A DNA stretch of 64,000 bases from Neodontobutis hainanensis (taxonomy: Eukaryota; Chordata; Actinopteri; Gobiiformes; Odontobutidae). Made by a program: the position numbers and the translations under genes. Of the stretch, positions 18,901 to 32,500 are shown piece after piece (the stretch's first letter is position 1; each line of letters begins with the position of its first letter). The stretch is taken from positions 62,001 to 126,000 of the forward strand of contig JALDNG010000775.1 of NCBI GenBank assembly GCA_024349245.1. The letters run 5' to 3'. Below the pieces are notes generated by a model. That model did no database searches. It saw nothing but the letters and a program-made list of their open reading frames with translations, and had not been told where the DNA came from.

Positions 18901-21900
18901 AGAGACCAGGGAGGCAGAGGCCACAGAAAGACCAGGGGAGGCAGAGGAGGCAGAGAGACCAGAAAAGGCAGATGCCTCAGAGAGACCAGAGTAGGCAGCA
19001 GCCAGAGAGAGACCAGAGAAGGCAGAAGCCACAGAGAGACCAGAGGAGGCTGAGGCCATAGAGAGACCAGAGGAGTCAGAGTGACAGAGAGACCAAAGGA
19101 GGCAGTTAGAGCAGAGGAGGCAGAGGAGGCAGAGAGACCAGAGGAGGGAGAGGCCACAGAGTGAATAGAGGAGGCAGAGGAGACAAAGAGACCCGAGGAG
19201 GCAGAGGCCACAGAGAGACCAGAGGTGGCAGAGGCAATAGAGAGACCAGTGGAGGCAGAGAGACCAGAATGGACAGAGGAGGCAGAGAGACAAGAGAAGG
19301 CAGAGGCCACAGAGAGACCAGAGGAGGCAGAGGCCACCGAGAGACCAGAGGAGGCAGAGGCGACAGAGAGACTAGAGGAGACAGAAGGCAGAGAGACTAG
19401 AAGAGGCAAAGGCCAGAGAGACACCAGAGGAGGCAGAGGCAATAGAGAGACCAGTGGAGGCAGAGAGACCAGAATGGACAGAGGAGGCAGAGAGACAAGA
19501 GAAGGCAGAGGCCACAGAGAGACCAGAGGAGGCAGAGGCCACAGAGACCAGAGGAGGCAGAGGAGGCAGAGAGTCCAGAGGAGGCAAAGGAGACAGAGAG
19601 ACCAGAGGAGGCAGAGGCCAAGAGAGAGAGAGAGCAGAGGAGGCAGAGGAGAGACCAGAGGAGGCAGAGGCCACAGAGCGACCAGAGGATGCAGAGGCCA
19701 CAGAGAGACGAGTGGAGGCAGATGCCACAGAGAGACCAGTGCAGGCAGAGGAGACAGAGAGACAAAGGAGGCAGAGGCCACAGAGAGACCAGAGGAGGCA
19801 GAGGACACAGACAGACCAGAGGAGGCAGAGGCCACAGAGAGACTAGAAGAGGCAAAGGAGACAGAGTGACCAGTGGAGGCAGAGGCCACAGAGAGACGAG
19901 AGGAAGCAGAGGAGGCAGAGAGACCAGAGGAAGGCAGAGGCCACAGAAAGACCAGGGGAGGCATGGAGAGTCTAGAGGAGGCAGAGGCCACAGAGAGACC
20001 AGGGAGGCAGAGGAGGCAGACAGACCAGAAAGGCAGATGCCTCAGAGAGACCAGAGAGGCAGCAGCCAGAGAGAGACCAGAGAAGGCAGAAGCCACAGAG
20101 AGACCAGAGGAGGCTGAGGCCATAGAGAGACCAGAGGAGTCAGAGAGACAGAGAGACCAAAGGAGGCAGTTAGAGCAGAGGAGGCAGAGGAGGCAGAGAG
20201 ACCAGAGGAGGAAGAGGCCACAGAGTGAATAGAGGAGGCAGAGGAGACAAAGAGACCCGAGGAGGCAGAGGCCACAGCGAGACCATAGGAGGCAGAGCCA
20301 AGAGAGACCAGTGGAGGCAGAGAGACCAGAATGGACAGAGGAGGCAGAGAGACAAGAGAAGGCAGAGGCCACAGAGAGACCAGAGGAGGCAGAGGCCACC
20401 GAGAGACCAGAGGAGGTGGAGGAAGCAGAGAGACCAGAGGAGGCAAAGGAGACAGAGAGACTAGAGGAGGCAGAGGCCACAGAGAGACGAGAGAAAGCAT
20501 AGGAGGCAGAGAGACCAAAGAAGGGAGAGGCCACAGAAAGACCAGAGGATGCAGAGTCCACAGAAAGACAGAGTGGAGGCAGAGGCCACAGTGAGACCAG
20601 TGGAGGCAGAGGAGACAGAGAGACAAGAGGAGGCAGAAGCCACAGAGAGACCAGAGGAGGCAGAGGACACAGACAGACCTGAGGAGGCAGAGGCCACAGA
20701 GAGACCAGAGGAGGATGAGGAGGCAGAGAGACCAGAAAAGACAGATACCTCAGAGAGACCAGAGTAGGCAGCGGCCAGAGAGAAACCAGAAAAGGCAGAA
20801 GCCACATTAGAGACCAGAGGAGGCAGAGGCCACAGAGAGACCAGAGGAGGCAGAGAGACCAGAGGAGGCAGTGGAGACAGAGAGACCAGAGGAGGCAGAG
20901 GCCACAGAGAGATGAGAGGAGGCAGAGGACACAGACAGACCAGAGGAGGCAGAGGCCACAGAGAGACCAGAGGAGGCAGAGGCCACAGAGAGACCAGAGG
21001 AGGCAGAGGCCACAGAGAGACCAGAGGAGGCAGAAGAGGCAGAGGACACAGAAAGTCCAGAGGAGGCAGAGGCCACAGAGAGACCAGAGGAGGTAGAGAG
21101 ACCAGAGGAGGCAGAGGCCACAGAGAGACGAGAGGAGGCAGAGGACACAGACAGACCAGAGGAGGCAGAGGCCAAAGAGAGACTAGAGGAGGCATAGGAG
21201 ACAGAGAGACTAGAGGATTGCAGAGGTCACAGAGAGACCAGAGGAGGCAGAGGCCACAGAGAGACGAGAGGAGGCAGAGGACACAGACAGACCAGAGGAG
21301 GCAGAGGCCACAGAGAGACTAGAGGAGGCAGAGGAGACAGAGAGACCAGAGGAGGCAGAGGCCACAGAGACGAGAGGAAGCAGAGGAGGCAGAGAGACCA
21401 AAGGAGGCAAAGGCCACAGAAAGACCAGGAGGCAAGGAGAGTCTAGAGGAGGCAGAGGCCACAGAGAGACCATAGCAGGCAGAAAGAGAGTGGCGAGAGG
21501 AGGCAGTTAGAGCAGAGGAGGCAGAGGAGGCAGAGAGACCAGAGGAGGCAGAGGCCACAGAGTGACTAGAGGAGGCAGAGGAGACAAAGAGACCAGAGGA
21601 GGCAGAGGCAATAGAGAGACCAGTGGAGGCAGAGAGACCAGAGGGGACAGTGGAGGCAGAGAGACAAGAGAAGGCAGAGGCCATAGAGAGACCAGAGCAG
21701 TTAGACGAGGAAGAGAGACCAGAGGAGGCAAAGGAGACAGAGAGACCAGAAAAGGTAGATGCCTCAGAGAGACCAGAAGAGGTGGATGCCTCAGAGAGAC
21801 CAGAGGAAGCAGCGGCCAAAGAGAGACTAGAAGGCACAGGCCACAGAGAGACCAGAAGGCAGAGGCCACAGAGAGACCAGAGGAGGCAGAGGAGGCAGAG

Positions 21901-24900
21901 GACACAGACAGTCCAGAGGAGGCAGAGACCACAGAGAGACCAGAGGAGGCAGAGAGACCAGAGGAGGCAAAGGAGACAGAGAGACCAGAGGAGGCAGAGG
22001 CCACAGAGAGACGAAGAGGCAGAGGACACAGACAGACCAGAGGTGGCAGCGGCCAAAGAGAGACCAGAGAAGGCAGAGGCCACAGAGAGACCAGAGGAGG
22101 CAGAGGCCACAGAGAGACCAGAGGAGGCAGAGGAGGCAGAGGACACAGACAGTCCAGAGGAGGCAGAGGCCACAGAGAGACCAGAGGAGGCAGAGAGACC
22201 AGAGAGACAGAGGAGACAGAGAGACCAAAGCAGGCAGAGGCCACAGAGAGACGAGAGGAGGTAGAGGACACAGACAGACCAGAGGAGGCAGAGGCCCCAG
22301 AGAGACTAGAGGAGGCAGAGGAGACAGAGAGACTAGAGGATTGCAGAGGTCACAGAGAGACCAGAGGAGGTAGCGGCCACAGAGAGGCGAGAGGAGGCAG
22401 AGGACACAGATAGACCAGTGGAGGCAGAGGCGACAGAGAGACTAGAGGAGGCAGAGGAGACAGAGAGACCAAAGGAGGCAGTTAGAGCAGAGGAGGCAGA
22501 GAGACCAGAGGAGGAAGAGGCCACAGAGTGAATAGAGGAGGCAAAGGAGACAAGAGACCCGAGGAGGCAGAGGCCACAGCGAGACCATAGGAGGCAGAGG
22601 CAATAGAGAGACCAGTGGAGGCAGCGAGACCAGAATGGACAGAGGAGGCAGAGAGACAAGAGAAGGCAGAGGCCACAGAGAGACCAGAGGAGGCAGAGGC
22701 CACCGAGAGACCAAAGGAGGTGGAGGACAGAGAGACCAGAGGAGGCAAAGGAGACAGAGAGACTAGAGGAGGCAGAGGCCACAGAGAGACAGAGAGGAAG
22801 CAGAGGAGGCAGAGAGACCAAAGAAGGAGAGGCCACAGAAAGACCAGAGGATGCAGAGTCCACAGAGAGACCAGAGTGGAGGCAGAGGCCACAGTGAGAC
22901 CAGTGGAGGCAGAGGAGACAGAGAGACAGAGGAGGCAGAGGCCACAGAGAGACCAGAGGAGGCAGAGGACACAGACAGACCTGAGGAGGCAGAGGCCACA
23001 GAGAGACCAGAGGAGGATGAGGAGGCAGAGAGACCAGAAAAGACAGATACCTCAGAGAGACCAGAGTAGGCAGCGGCCAGAGAGAAACCAGAAAGGCAGA
23101 AGCCACATTAGAGACCAGAGGAGGCAGAGGCCACAGAGAGACCAGAGGAGGCAGAGAGACCAGAGAGGCAGAGGAGACAGAGAGACCAGAGGAGGCAGAG
23201 GCCACAGAGAGATTAGAGGAGGCAGAGGACACAGACAGACCAGAGGAGGCAGCACAGAGAGACCAGAGAAGGCAGAGGCCACAGAGAGACCAGAGGAGGC
23301 AGAGGCCACAGAGAGACCAGAGGAGGCAGAAGAGGCAGAGGACACAGAAAGTCCAGAGGAGGCAGAGGCCACAGAGAGACCAGAGGAGGTAGAGACCAGA
23401 GGAGGCAGAGGCCACAGAGAGACGAGAGGAGGCAGAGGACACAGACAGACCAGAGGAGGCAGAGGCCAAAGAGAGACTAGAGGAGGAATAGGAGACAGAG
23501 AGACTAGAGGATTGCAGAGGTCACAGAGAGACCAGAGGAGGCAGAGGCCACAGAGAGACGAGAGGAAGCAGAGGAGGCAGAGAGACCAAAGGAGGCAAAG
23601 GCCACAGAAAGACCAGGGGAGGCAAGGAGAGTCTAGAGGAGGCAGAGGCCACAGAGAGACCATAGCAGGCAGAAGAGAGAGACCAGATGAGGCAGTTAGA
23701 GCAGAGGAGGCAGAGAGACCAGAGGAGGCAGAGGCCACAGAGTGACTAGAGGAGGCAGAGGAGACAAAGAGACCAGAGGAGGCAGAGGCAATAGAGAGAC
23801 CAGTGGAGGCAGAGAGACCAGAGGAGACAGTGGAGGCAGAGAGACAAGAGAAGGCAGAGGCCACAGAGAGACCAGAGCAGTTAGAGGAGGAAGAGAGACC
23901 AGAGGCAAAGGAGACAGAGAGACCAGAAAGGTAGATGCCTCAGAGAGACCAGAGGAGGCAGATGCCTCAGAGAGACCAGAGGAAGCAGCGGTCAAAGAGA
24001 GACTAGAGAAGGCACAGGCCACAGAGAGACCAGAGAAGGCAGAGGCCACAGAGAGACCAGAGGAGGCAGAGGAGGCAGAGGACACAGACAGTCCAGAGGA
24101 GGCAGAGACCACAGAGAGACCAGAGGAGGCAGAGAGACCAGAGGAGGCAAAGGAGACAGAGAGACCAGAGGAGGCAGAGGCCACAGAGAGACGAGAAGAG
24201 GCAGAGGACACAGACAGACCAGAGGTGGCAGCGGCCAAAGAGAGACCAGAGAAGGCAGAGGAGGCAGAGGACACAGACAGTCCAGAGGAGGCAGAGGCCA
24301 CAGAGAGTCCAGAGGAGGCAGAGAGACCAGAGGAGACAGAGGAGATAGAGAGACCAAAGGAGGCAGAGGCCACAGAGAGACGAGAGGAGGCAGAGGACAC
24401 AGACAGACCAGAGGAGGCAGAGGCCACAGAGAGACTAGAGGAGGCAGATGAGACAGAGAGACTAGAGGATTGCAGAGGTCACAGAGAGACCAGAGGAGGT
24501 AGCGGCCACAGAGAGACGAGAGGAGGCAGAGGACACAGACAGACCAGAGGAGGCAGAGGCCACAGAGAGACTAGAGGAGGCAGAGGAGACAGAGAGACCA
24601 GAGGAGGCAGAGGCCACAGAGAGACGAGAGGAAGCAGAGGAGGCAGAGAGACCAGAGGAGGCAGAGGCCACAGAAAGACCAGAGGAGGCAAAGAGAGTCT
24701 TGAGGAGGCAGAGGCCACAGAGGGAGGCAGAAAGACCAGAAAAGGCAGATGCCTCAGAGAGACCAGAGCAGGCAGCGGCCAGAGAGAGACCAGAGAAGGC
24801 AGAGGCCACAGAGAGACCAGAGGAGGCTGAGGCCACAGAGAGACCAGAGGAGGCAGAGAGACAGAGAGACAAGAGGAGGCAGTTAGAGCAGAGGAGGCAG

Positions 24901-27900
24901 AGGAGGGAGAGAGACCAGAGGAGGCAGAGGCCACAGAGACTAGAGGAGGCAGAGTGGACAAAGAGACCCGAGGAGGAAGAAGACACAGAGAGACAAGAGG
25001 AGGCAGAGGCCACAGAGAATCTAGGATAGGCATAGGCTACAGAGAGACCAGAGGATTGCAGAGGTCACAGAGAGACCAGTGGAGGTAGAGAGCAGAGGAG
25101 GCAGAGAAGGCAGAGAGACCAGTGGAGGCAGAGGAGACAGAGTGACCAGAGGAGGCAACGGGGCAGAGAGGCCACAGGAGGCAGAGGCCACAGAGAGACC
25201 AGAGGAGGCAGAGGACACAGACAGACCAGAGGAGGCAAAGAGCAGAGGAGGCAGAGAAGGCAGAGAGACCAGTGGAGCCAGAGGAGACAGAGAGACCAGA
25301 GGAGGCAGAGCCCATAGAGAGACCAGAGGAGGCCGAGGCCATAGAGAGACCAGAGTAGGCAGAGAAAGAGAGACCAGAGGAGGCAGTTAGAGCAGAGGAG
25401 GCAGAGGAGGCAGAGGAGGCAGAGAGACCAGATGAGGCAGAGACCACAGAGTGACTAGAGGAGGCAGAGGAGACCAAGAGACCAGAGGAGGCAGAGGCAA
25501 TAGAGAGAGCAGTGGAGGCAGAGAGACCAGAGGGGACAGAGGAGGCAGAGAGACAAGGGAAGGCAGAGGCCACAGAGAGAGAGAGGAGGCAGAGGCCATA
25601 GAGACACCAGAGGAGTTAGAGGAGGCAGAGAGACCAGAGGAGTTTGAGGAGAAAGAGACACCAGAAGAGGCAAAGGAGACAGAGAGACCAGAAAAGGCAG
25701 ATGCCTCAGAGAGACCAGAGGAGGCAGATGCCTCAGAGAGACCAAAGGAGGCAGAGGAGGCAGAGGACACAGACAGACCAGAGGAGGCAGAGGCCACAGA
25801 GAGACCAGAGGAGGCAGAGACAGAGAGACCAGAGGAGGCAGAGGCCACAGAGAGACCAGAGGAGGCAGAGGACACAGACAGACCAGAGGAGGCAGAGGCC
25901 ACAGAGAGACCAGAGGAGGCAGAGGAGGCAGAGAGACCAGAGGAGGCAGAGGCCACAGAAAGACCAGGGAGGCAAGGAGAGTCTAGAGGAGACAGAGGCC
26001 ACAGAGAGACCAGGAGAGGCAGAAAAGGCAGAGAGACCAGAAAAGGCAGATGCCTCAGAGAGACCAGAGTATGCAGCGGCCAGAGAGAGACCAGAGATGG
26101 CAGAGGCCACAGAGAGACCAGAGGAGGCTGAGGCCACAGAGAGGCGAGAGGAAGCAGAAAAGGCAAAGAGACCAGAGGAGGCAGAGTCCACAGAAAGACC
26201 AGAAGAGGCAGATAGTCCAGAGGATGCAGAGGCCATAGAGAGGCCAGAGGAGGCAGAGGCCACAAAGAGACCAGAGGAGGCAGAGGCCACAGAGAGTTCA
26301 GAGGAGGCAGAGGAGACAGAGAGACCAGAGGAGGCAGAGGCCACAGAGAGACGAGCGGAAGCAGAGGCAAGAGAGAGACCAGTGGAGACAGAGAGACCGG
26401 AGGGCATAGGAGGCAGACAGACAAGAGAATGCAGCGGCCACAGAGAGACCAGAGGAGGCAGAGGCCACAGAGAGACCAGAGGAGGCAGAGGCCACAGAGA
26501 GAGAGGAGGCAGAGCCCACAGTGAGACCAGAGGCAGAAGCCACCGAGAGTTCAGAGAAGGCAGAAAGACAGAGAGGCAAGAGGAGTCAGAGGCGAGAGGA
26601 TGCAGAGGCCACAGAGAGACCAGAAGAGGCAGAGGCCACAGAGAGATGAGAGGATTGCAGAGGTCACAGAGAGACCAGTGGAGGTAGAAAGCAGAGGAGG
26701 CAGAGGAGACAGAGAGACCAGTGGAGGCAAAGGAGACAGAGAGACCAGAGGAGGCAACCAGGAGGCAGAGGCCACCGAGAGTTCAGAGAAGGAAGAAATA
26801 CAGAGAGACCAAAGGAGGCGGAGTGATTAGAGAACGCATAGGAGGCAGAGAGACCAGAGGAGGCAGAGGCCACCGAGAGTTCAGAGGAGGAAGAAAGACA
26901 GAGAGACCAAAGGAGGCACAGAGATTAGAGGACGCATAGGTGCCAGAGAGACCAGAAAAGGCAGATGCCACAGAGAGACCAGAGGAGCCAGCGGCAGCAG
27001 AGTGACCAGAGGAGGCAGAGAGAGCAGAGAAGGCAGAGGACACAAAGAGACCAGAGGAGGCAGAAGCCACAGAGTGACTAGAGGAGGCAGAGGAGACAAA
27101 GAGACCAGAGGAGGCAGAGGCCACAGAGAGACGAGAGGAGGCAGAGGCAATAAAGAGACCAGTGGAGGCAGAGAGACCAGAGGAGGCAGAGGCCACAGAG
27201 AGACCAGAGGAGGAAGAGGCGACAAAGAGACTAGAGGAGACAGATAAGTCAGAGAGACTAGTGGAGGTAGAGGCCAGAGAGAGAGCAGGAGGCAGAGGCC
27301 ACAGAGAGACTAGTGGAGTCAAAGGCCACTGAGAGACCAGTGGAGGCATAGGAGACAGAGAGACCAGAGGAGGCAGAGGCCACAGAGAATCCAGAGGAGG
27401 CATCGGCCACAGAGAGACCAGAGGATTGCAGAGGTCACAGAGAGACCAGTGGGGTAGAGAGATCAGAGGAGGCAGAGAAGGAAGAGAGACCAGTGGAGGC
27501 AGGGGAGACAGAGAGAGCAAGGGAGGCAGAGGTCACATAGAGACGAGAGGAAGCAGAGGAGGCAGAGAGACCAGAGGAGGCAGAGGCAACAGAGAGACCA
27601 GAGGAGGCACAGGCAATAGAGACCAGTAGAAAAAGAGAGACCAGAGGGGCAGAGGAGGCAGAGAGACAAGAGAAGACAGAGGCCACAGAGAGACCAGAGG
27701 AGGCAGAGGCCACAGAGAGACCAGAGGAGGCAGAGGAGGCAGAGAGACCAGAGGAGGCAGACGAGACAGAGAGACGAGAGGAAGCAGGGAGGCAGAGAGT
27801 CTAGAGGAGGCAGAGGCCACAGAAAGACTAGAAGAGGCAGAGGTCACAGAGAGACCAGAGGAGGCAGAGGAGGCAGAAAGACCAGAAAGGCAGATGCCAC

Positions 27901-29560
27901 AGAGAGACCAGTGGAGGCAGCGGCCAGAGAGAGCAGAGAAGGCAGAGGCCACAGAGAGACCATAGGAGGCAGAGGCAATAGAGAGACCAGTGGAGGCAAA
28001 GAGGCAGAGAGACCAGAGGAGGCAGAGGCCACAGAGAGACCAGATGATGCAGAGAGACAGAGAGACCAGAGGAGGAAGTTAAAGCAGAGGAGGCAGAGAA
28101 AGCAGAGAGACCAGAGGAGGCAGAGGCCACACAGTGACTAGAGGAGGCAGAGGAGACAAAAGACCAGAGGAGGCAGAGGCCACAGAGAGACCAGAGGAAG
28201 CAGGGAGGCAGAGAGACTAGAGGAGGCAGAGGAGACAGAGAGAGGAGAGGAAGCAGGGGAGGCAGAGAGACTAGAGGAGGCAGAGGCCACAGAAAGACCA
28301 GAGGAGACAGAGAGTCCAGAGGAGGCAGAGGCCACAGAGAGACCAGAAGAGGCAGAGGTCACAGAGAGACCAGAAGAGGCAGAGAGACCAGAAAAGGCAG
28401 AGGCCACAGAGAGACGAAAGGAAGCAGAGGAGGCAGAGAGACCAGACGAGGCAGTTAGAGGAGAGGAGGCAGAGGAGACAGAGAGACCAGAGGAGGAAGA
28501 GGCCACAGAGTGACTAGAGGAGGCAGAGGAGACAAAGAGACCAGAGGAGGCAGAGGCCACAGAGTGACCAGAGGAGGCAGAGGCAATTGAGAGACCAGTG
28601 GAGGCAGAGAGCAGAGGGAGCAGAGGAGGCAGAAAGACCAGAGGAGGCAGAGGCCACAAAAGACCAGAGGAGGCAGAGAGTCCAGAGGAGGCAGAGGCCA
28701 CAGAGAGGCCAGAGGAGGTATAGGCCACAGAGAGACCAGAGGAGGCAGATGCCATAGAAAGACCAGAGGAGGCAGAGGCCACAGAGAGACCAGAGGAGGC
28801 AGTTAGAGCAGCGGAGGCAGAGAGACCAGAGGAGGCAGAGGCCACAAAGAGACCAGATGAGGCAGAGAGTCCAGAGGAGGCAGAGGCCACAGAGTGACTA
28901 GAGGAAGCAGAGGCAAAAAGAGAGCAGTGGAGGCAGAGAGACTAGAGGGTCAGAGGAGGCAGAGAGTCAAGAGAAGGCAGAGGCCACAGAGAGACCAGAG
29001 GAGGCAGAGGCCACAGAGAGACGAGAGGAGGCATAGGAGATAGAGAGAGCAGAAGAGGAAGAGGCCACAGTTAGACCAGAGGGGAAGAGGCCACCAGTTC
29101 AGAGGAGGCAGAAAGACAGAGAGCCCAGAGGAGGCAGAGAGACGAGAGGATGCAGAGGAGGCAGAGAGACCAAAGGAGACAGAGGCCACAGACAGACCAG
29201 AGGAGATAGAGGAATAGAGAGTCCAGAGTAGGCAGAGGCCACAGAGAGGCTAGAGGAGGTAGAGGCCAAGAGAGACCAGAGGAGGCAGAGGCCACAAAAA
29301 GACCAGAGGAGGCAGAGGACACAGAGAGACCAGAGGAGGCAGAGGAGGCAGAGGAGGCAGAGAGACCAGAAAAGGCAAATGCCACAGAGAGACCAGAGGA
29401 GGCAGCGGCGACAGAGAGACCAGAAGAGGCAGTTAGAGCAGCGGAGGCAGAGAGACCAGAGGAGGCAGAGGCCACAGAGAGACCAGAGGAGGCAGAGAGT
29501 CCAGAGGAGGCAGAGGCCACAGAGTGACTAGAGGAGGCAGAGGAGACAAAGAGACCACAG
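15976..29560 (+). repeat. minisatellite A: 13.6-kb purine-rich array with a 27-bp unit
   Basis: The basic unit is AGACCAGAGGAGGCAGAG followed by GCCACAGAG (27 bp), mixed with an 18-bp form lacking the GCCACAGAG part and other one- or two-base variants. The + strand is nearly all purine apart from the CC and CAC steps. Marker variants such as GCAGTTAGAGCAGAGGAGG recur at about 19,106, 20,169, 21,506, 22,481, 23,695, 24,881 and 25,386, giving higher-order periods near 1.0-1.3 kb. Because 27 and 18 are divisible by three and the unit lacks stops, both strands show long frames (EEAEATERP on +; up to 642 residues on -). None has a gene-like start, composition or exon context. Confidence 0.97.
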
Positions 29561-32500
29561 GATGAGCAAATGAACAGACTGTATATGAGTTTTAGAAAAC
29601 ACTGTAGACATGCATTTATAACAGACTGTAGAGGTGCAGTAATACAGACTGTAGACGAGCATTAGAACAGACTGTAGAAGTGCAGTAGTACGGACTGTAG
29701 AGGTGCAGTTGAACAGACTGTAGGCGTGCAGTTGAACAGACTTCAGTGCAGAATTAGTAAAGACTGTAGATTGTAGAACAGACTGACAATTAGAAGAGAT
29801 TGTAGATGTGCAGTAAAAATGACTGTAGGCGTGCAGTAGAATAGAGTGCAGTAGAGCAATAGTACAGACTGTAAAATGGGATTAGATCAGACTGTAGACA
29901 TGCAGTAGAACAGACTGTAAAGGTGCAGTTGTACAGACTGTAGGCGAGCATTAGAACAGACTGTTGATGTGCAGTAGAAAAGACTGTAGCGTGCAATAGA
30001 ACAGACTGTAGATGAGCATTAGAACAGAATGTAGGTGTCCATTAGAACAGACTGTAGATGTGCAGTAGTAAAGACTTAAGACCTGCATAAGAATAGACTG
30101 TGGACAAGCATTAGAACAGACTGTAGATGAGCAGTAGTACAGACTGTAGACTTGCATTAGAAGAGAGTGTAGATGTGCATTAGAACAGACTTTAGAAGTG
30201 CAGTAGTAGAGACTGTAGATGTGTAGTAGAACAGACTGTAAATGAGCAGTAGTAGAGACTGTAGACTTGTATTAGAACAGACTGTAAACGTGCAGTAGAA
30301 CAGACTGTAGATGAGCAGTTGTACAGACTGTAGACTTTCATTAGAACATACAGTAGATGTCCATTAGAATAGACTGTAGATGTGCAGTAGAACAGACTGA
30401 CGAGGTGCAGAAGAATAGACTGAAGAGTTGCAGTAGTTGAGACTTTACGAGGATTAGAACAGACTGTACATGACTATTAGAAAAGACTGTAGACATGCTT
30501 TAGAAGAGACTGTAGAGGCTCAGTATTACAGACTGTAGACGAGCATTAAAACAAACTGTAGATGTGCAGTAGACCAGACTGTAGACGTGCAGTTGAACAG
30601 ACTTTAGAGCAGCAGTAGTACAGACTCTAGATTGGCTTTAGACTGTAGATGAGCTTTAGAACAGACTGTAGAGGTGCAGTAGTTCAGACTGTAGATGAGC
30701 ATTAGAACAGACTCTATATGAGTAGTAGAAAACACTCTAGACATGCTTTAGAACAGGCAGTAGAGGTGCAGTTGTACAGACTGTAGCGAGCAGTAGTACA
30801 GACTGGATAATTCCATTAGAACAAATTGTAAATGTGCATTAGAACAGACTGTAGATGTGCAAAAGAATAGACTATAGAGGGCAGTAGTTGAGACTTTACA
30901 CGAGCATTAGAACAGACTGTACATGAGTATTAGAAAAGACTGTAGACATGTTTTAGAACAGACTGTAGAGTTCCAGTAGTAAAGACTGTAGACGACCATT
31001 AGAACAAACTGTAGATGTGCAGTAGAAGAGACTGTAGAGGTGCAGTAGTACAGAAAGTTGACAATTATTAAAAGAGACTGTAGACGTGCAGTATAACAGA
31101 CTCTAGACAATTATTATCTATTAATAATAGAAAAGACTGTAGAGGTGCAGTTGAACAGACTGTAGATGTGCAGTTGAATAGACTTCAGAGCAGAAGTAGA
31201 ACAGACTCTAAATTGGCTTTGGAACAGACTGTAGACGAGCATTAGAACAAACAGTAAACAACCTGTAGAACAGACTGAGAATGTGCAGAAGAATAGATTC
31301 TAGAGGTGCAGTAGTACAGACTGTAGATGAGGATTAGAACAGACTGTATATGAGTATTAGAAAACACTGTAGATATGCTTTAGAACAGACTGTAGAGTTG
31401 CAGTAGTTCAGACTGTAGACGAGCATTAGAACAGACTGTATATGAGTATTAAAAAACATTCTAGACATGCTTTAGAACAGATTGTAGAGGTGCAGTAATA
31501 CAGACTGTAGATGAGAATTAGAAAAGACTGTAAACGTCCAGTAGAACAGACTGACAATGTGCAGAAGAATAGACTGTAGAGATGCAGTAGTACAGACTGT
31601 AGACATGCATTAGAACAGACTGTATATGAGTATTAGAAAACACTCTAGACATGCTTTAGAACAGACTGTAGATGAGCAGTAATACAGACTGTAGACTTGC
31701 ATTAGAACAGACTGTAGATGTGCAGTAGAACAGACCGTAGATGAGTAGTAAAACAGACTATAGACTTGCATTAGAACAAACTGTAAAACTGACTGTAGGC
31801 GAGCATTAGAACCGACTGTAAACATCCAGTAGAACAGACTGACAATGTGCAGAAGAATAGACTGTAGAAATGCAGTAGTACAGACTGTAGACGAGCATTA
31901 GAAGAGAGTGTAGATGTGCATTAGAACAGACTTTAGAAGTGCAGTAGTAGAGACTGTAGATGTGTAGTAGAACAGACTGTAGGCGTGCAGTGGACGAGAC
32001 TGTAGTAGAGCAGTATTACAGACTGTAAACTGGCATTAGAACAGACTGTAGAGGTGCAGGTAAACAGACAGTAGATGAACAATAGTACAGACTGTAGACT
32101 TACATTAGAACAGACTGTAGATGTGCATTAGAACAGACTGTAGGCGTGCAGTAGAACAGACTGCAGATGAGCAGTAGTACAGACTGTAGGCTTGCATTAG
32201 AACAGACAGTAGATGTACATTAGAAAAGACTGTAGATGAGCAGTAATACAGACTGTAGACTTGCATTAGAACAGACTGTAGATGTGCAGTAGAACAGACT
32301 GTAGACGTTTATTAGAACAGACTGTAGACCTGCAAAAGAACAGACCGTAGATGAGTAGTAAAACAGACTATAGACTTGCATTAGAACAGACTGTAAAACT
32401 GACTGTAGACGAGCATTAGAACAGACTGTAAACATCCAGTAGAACAGACTGACAATGTGCAGAAGAATAGACTGTAGAAATGCAGTAGTACAGACTGTAG

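Noticed and set aside
15962..29520. Many long open frames in minisatellite A on both strands, up to 642 residues (18,879-20,807, minus)
   Set aside because: They are translations of a stop-free 27/18-bp repeat in all phases, overlap each other on both strands, and lack any domain, splice or promoter context.
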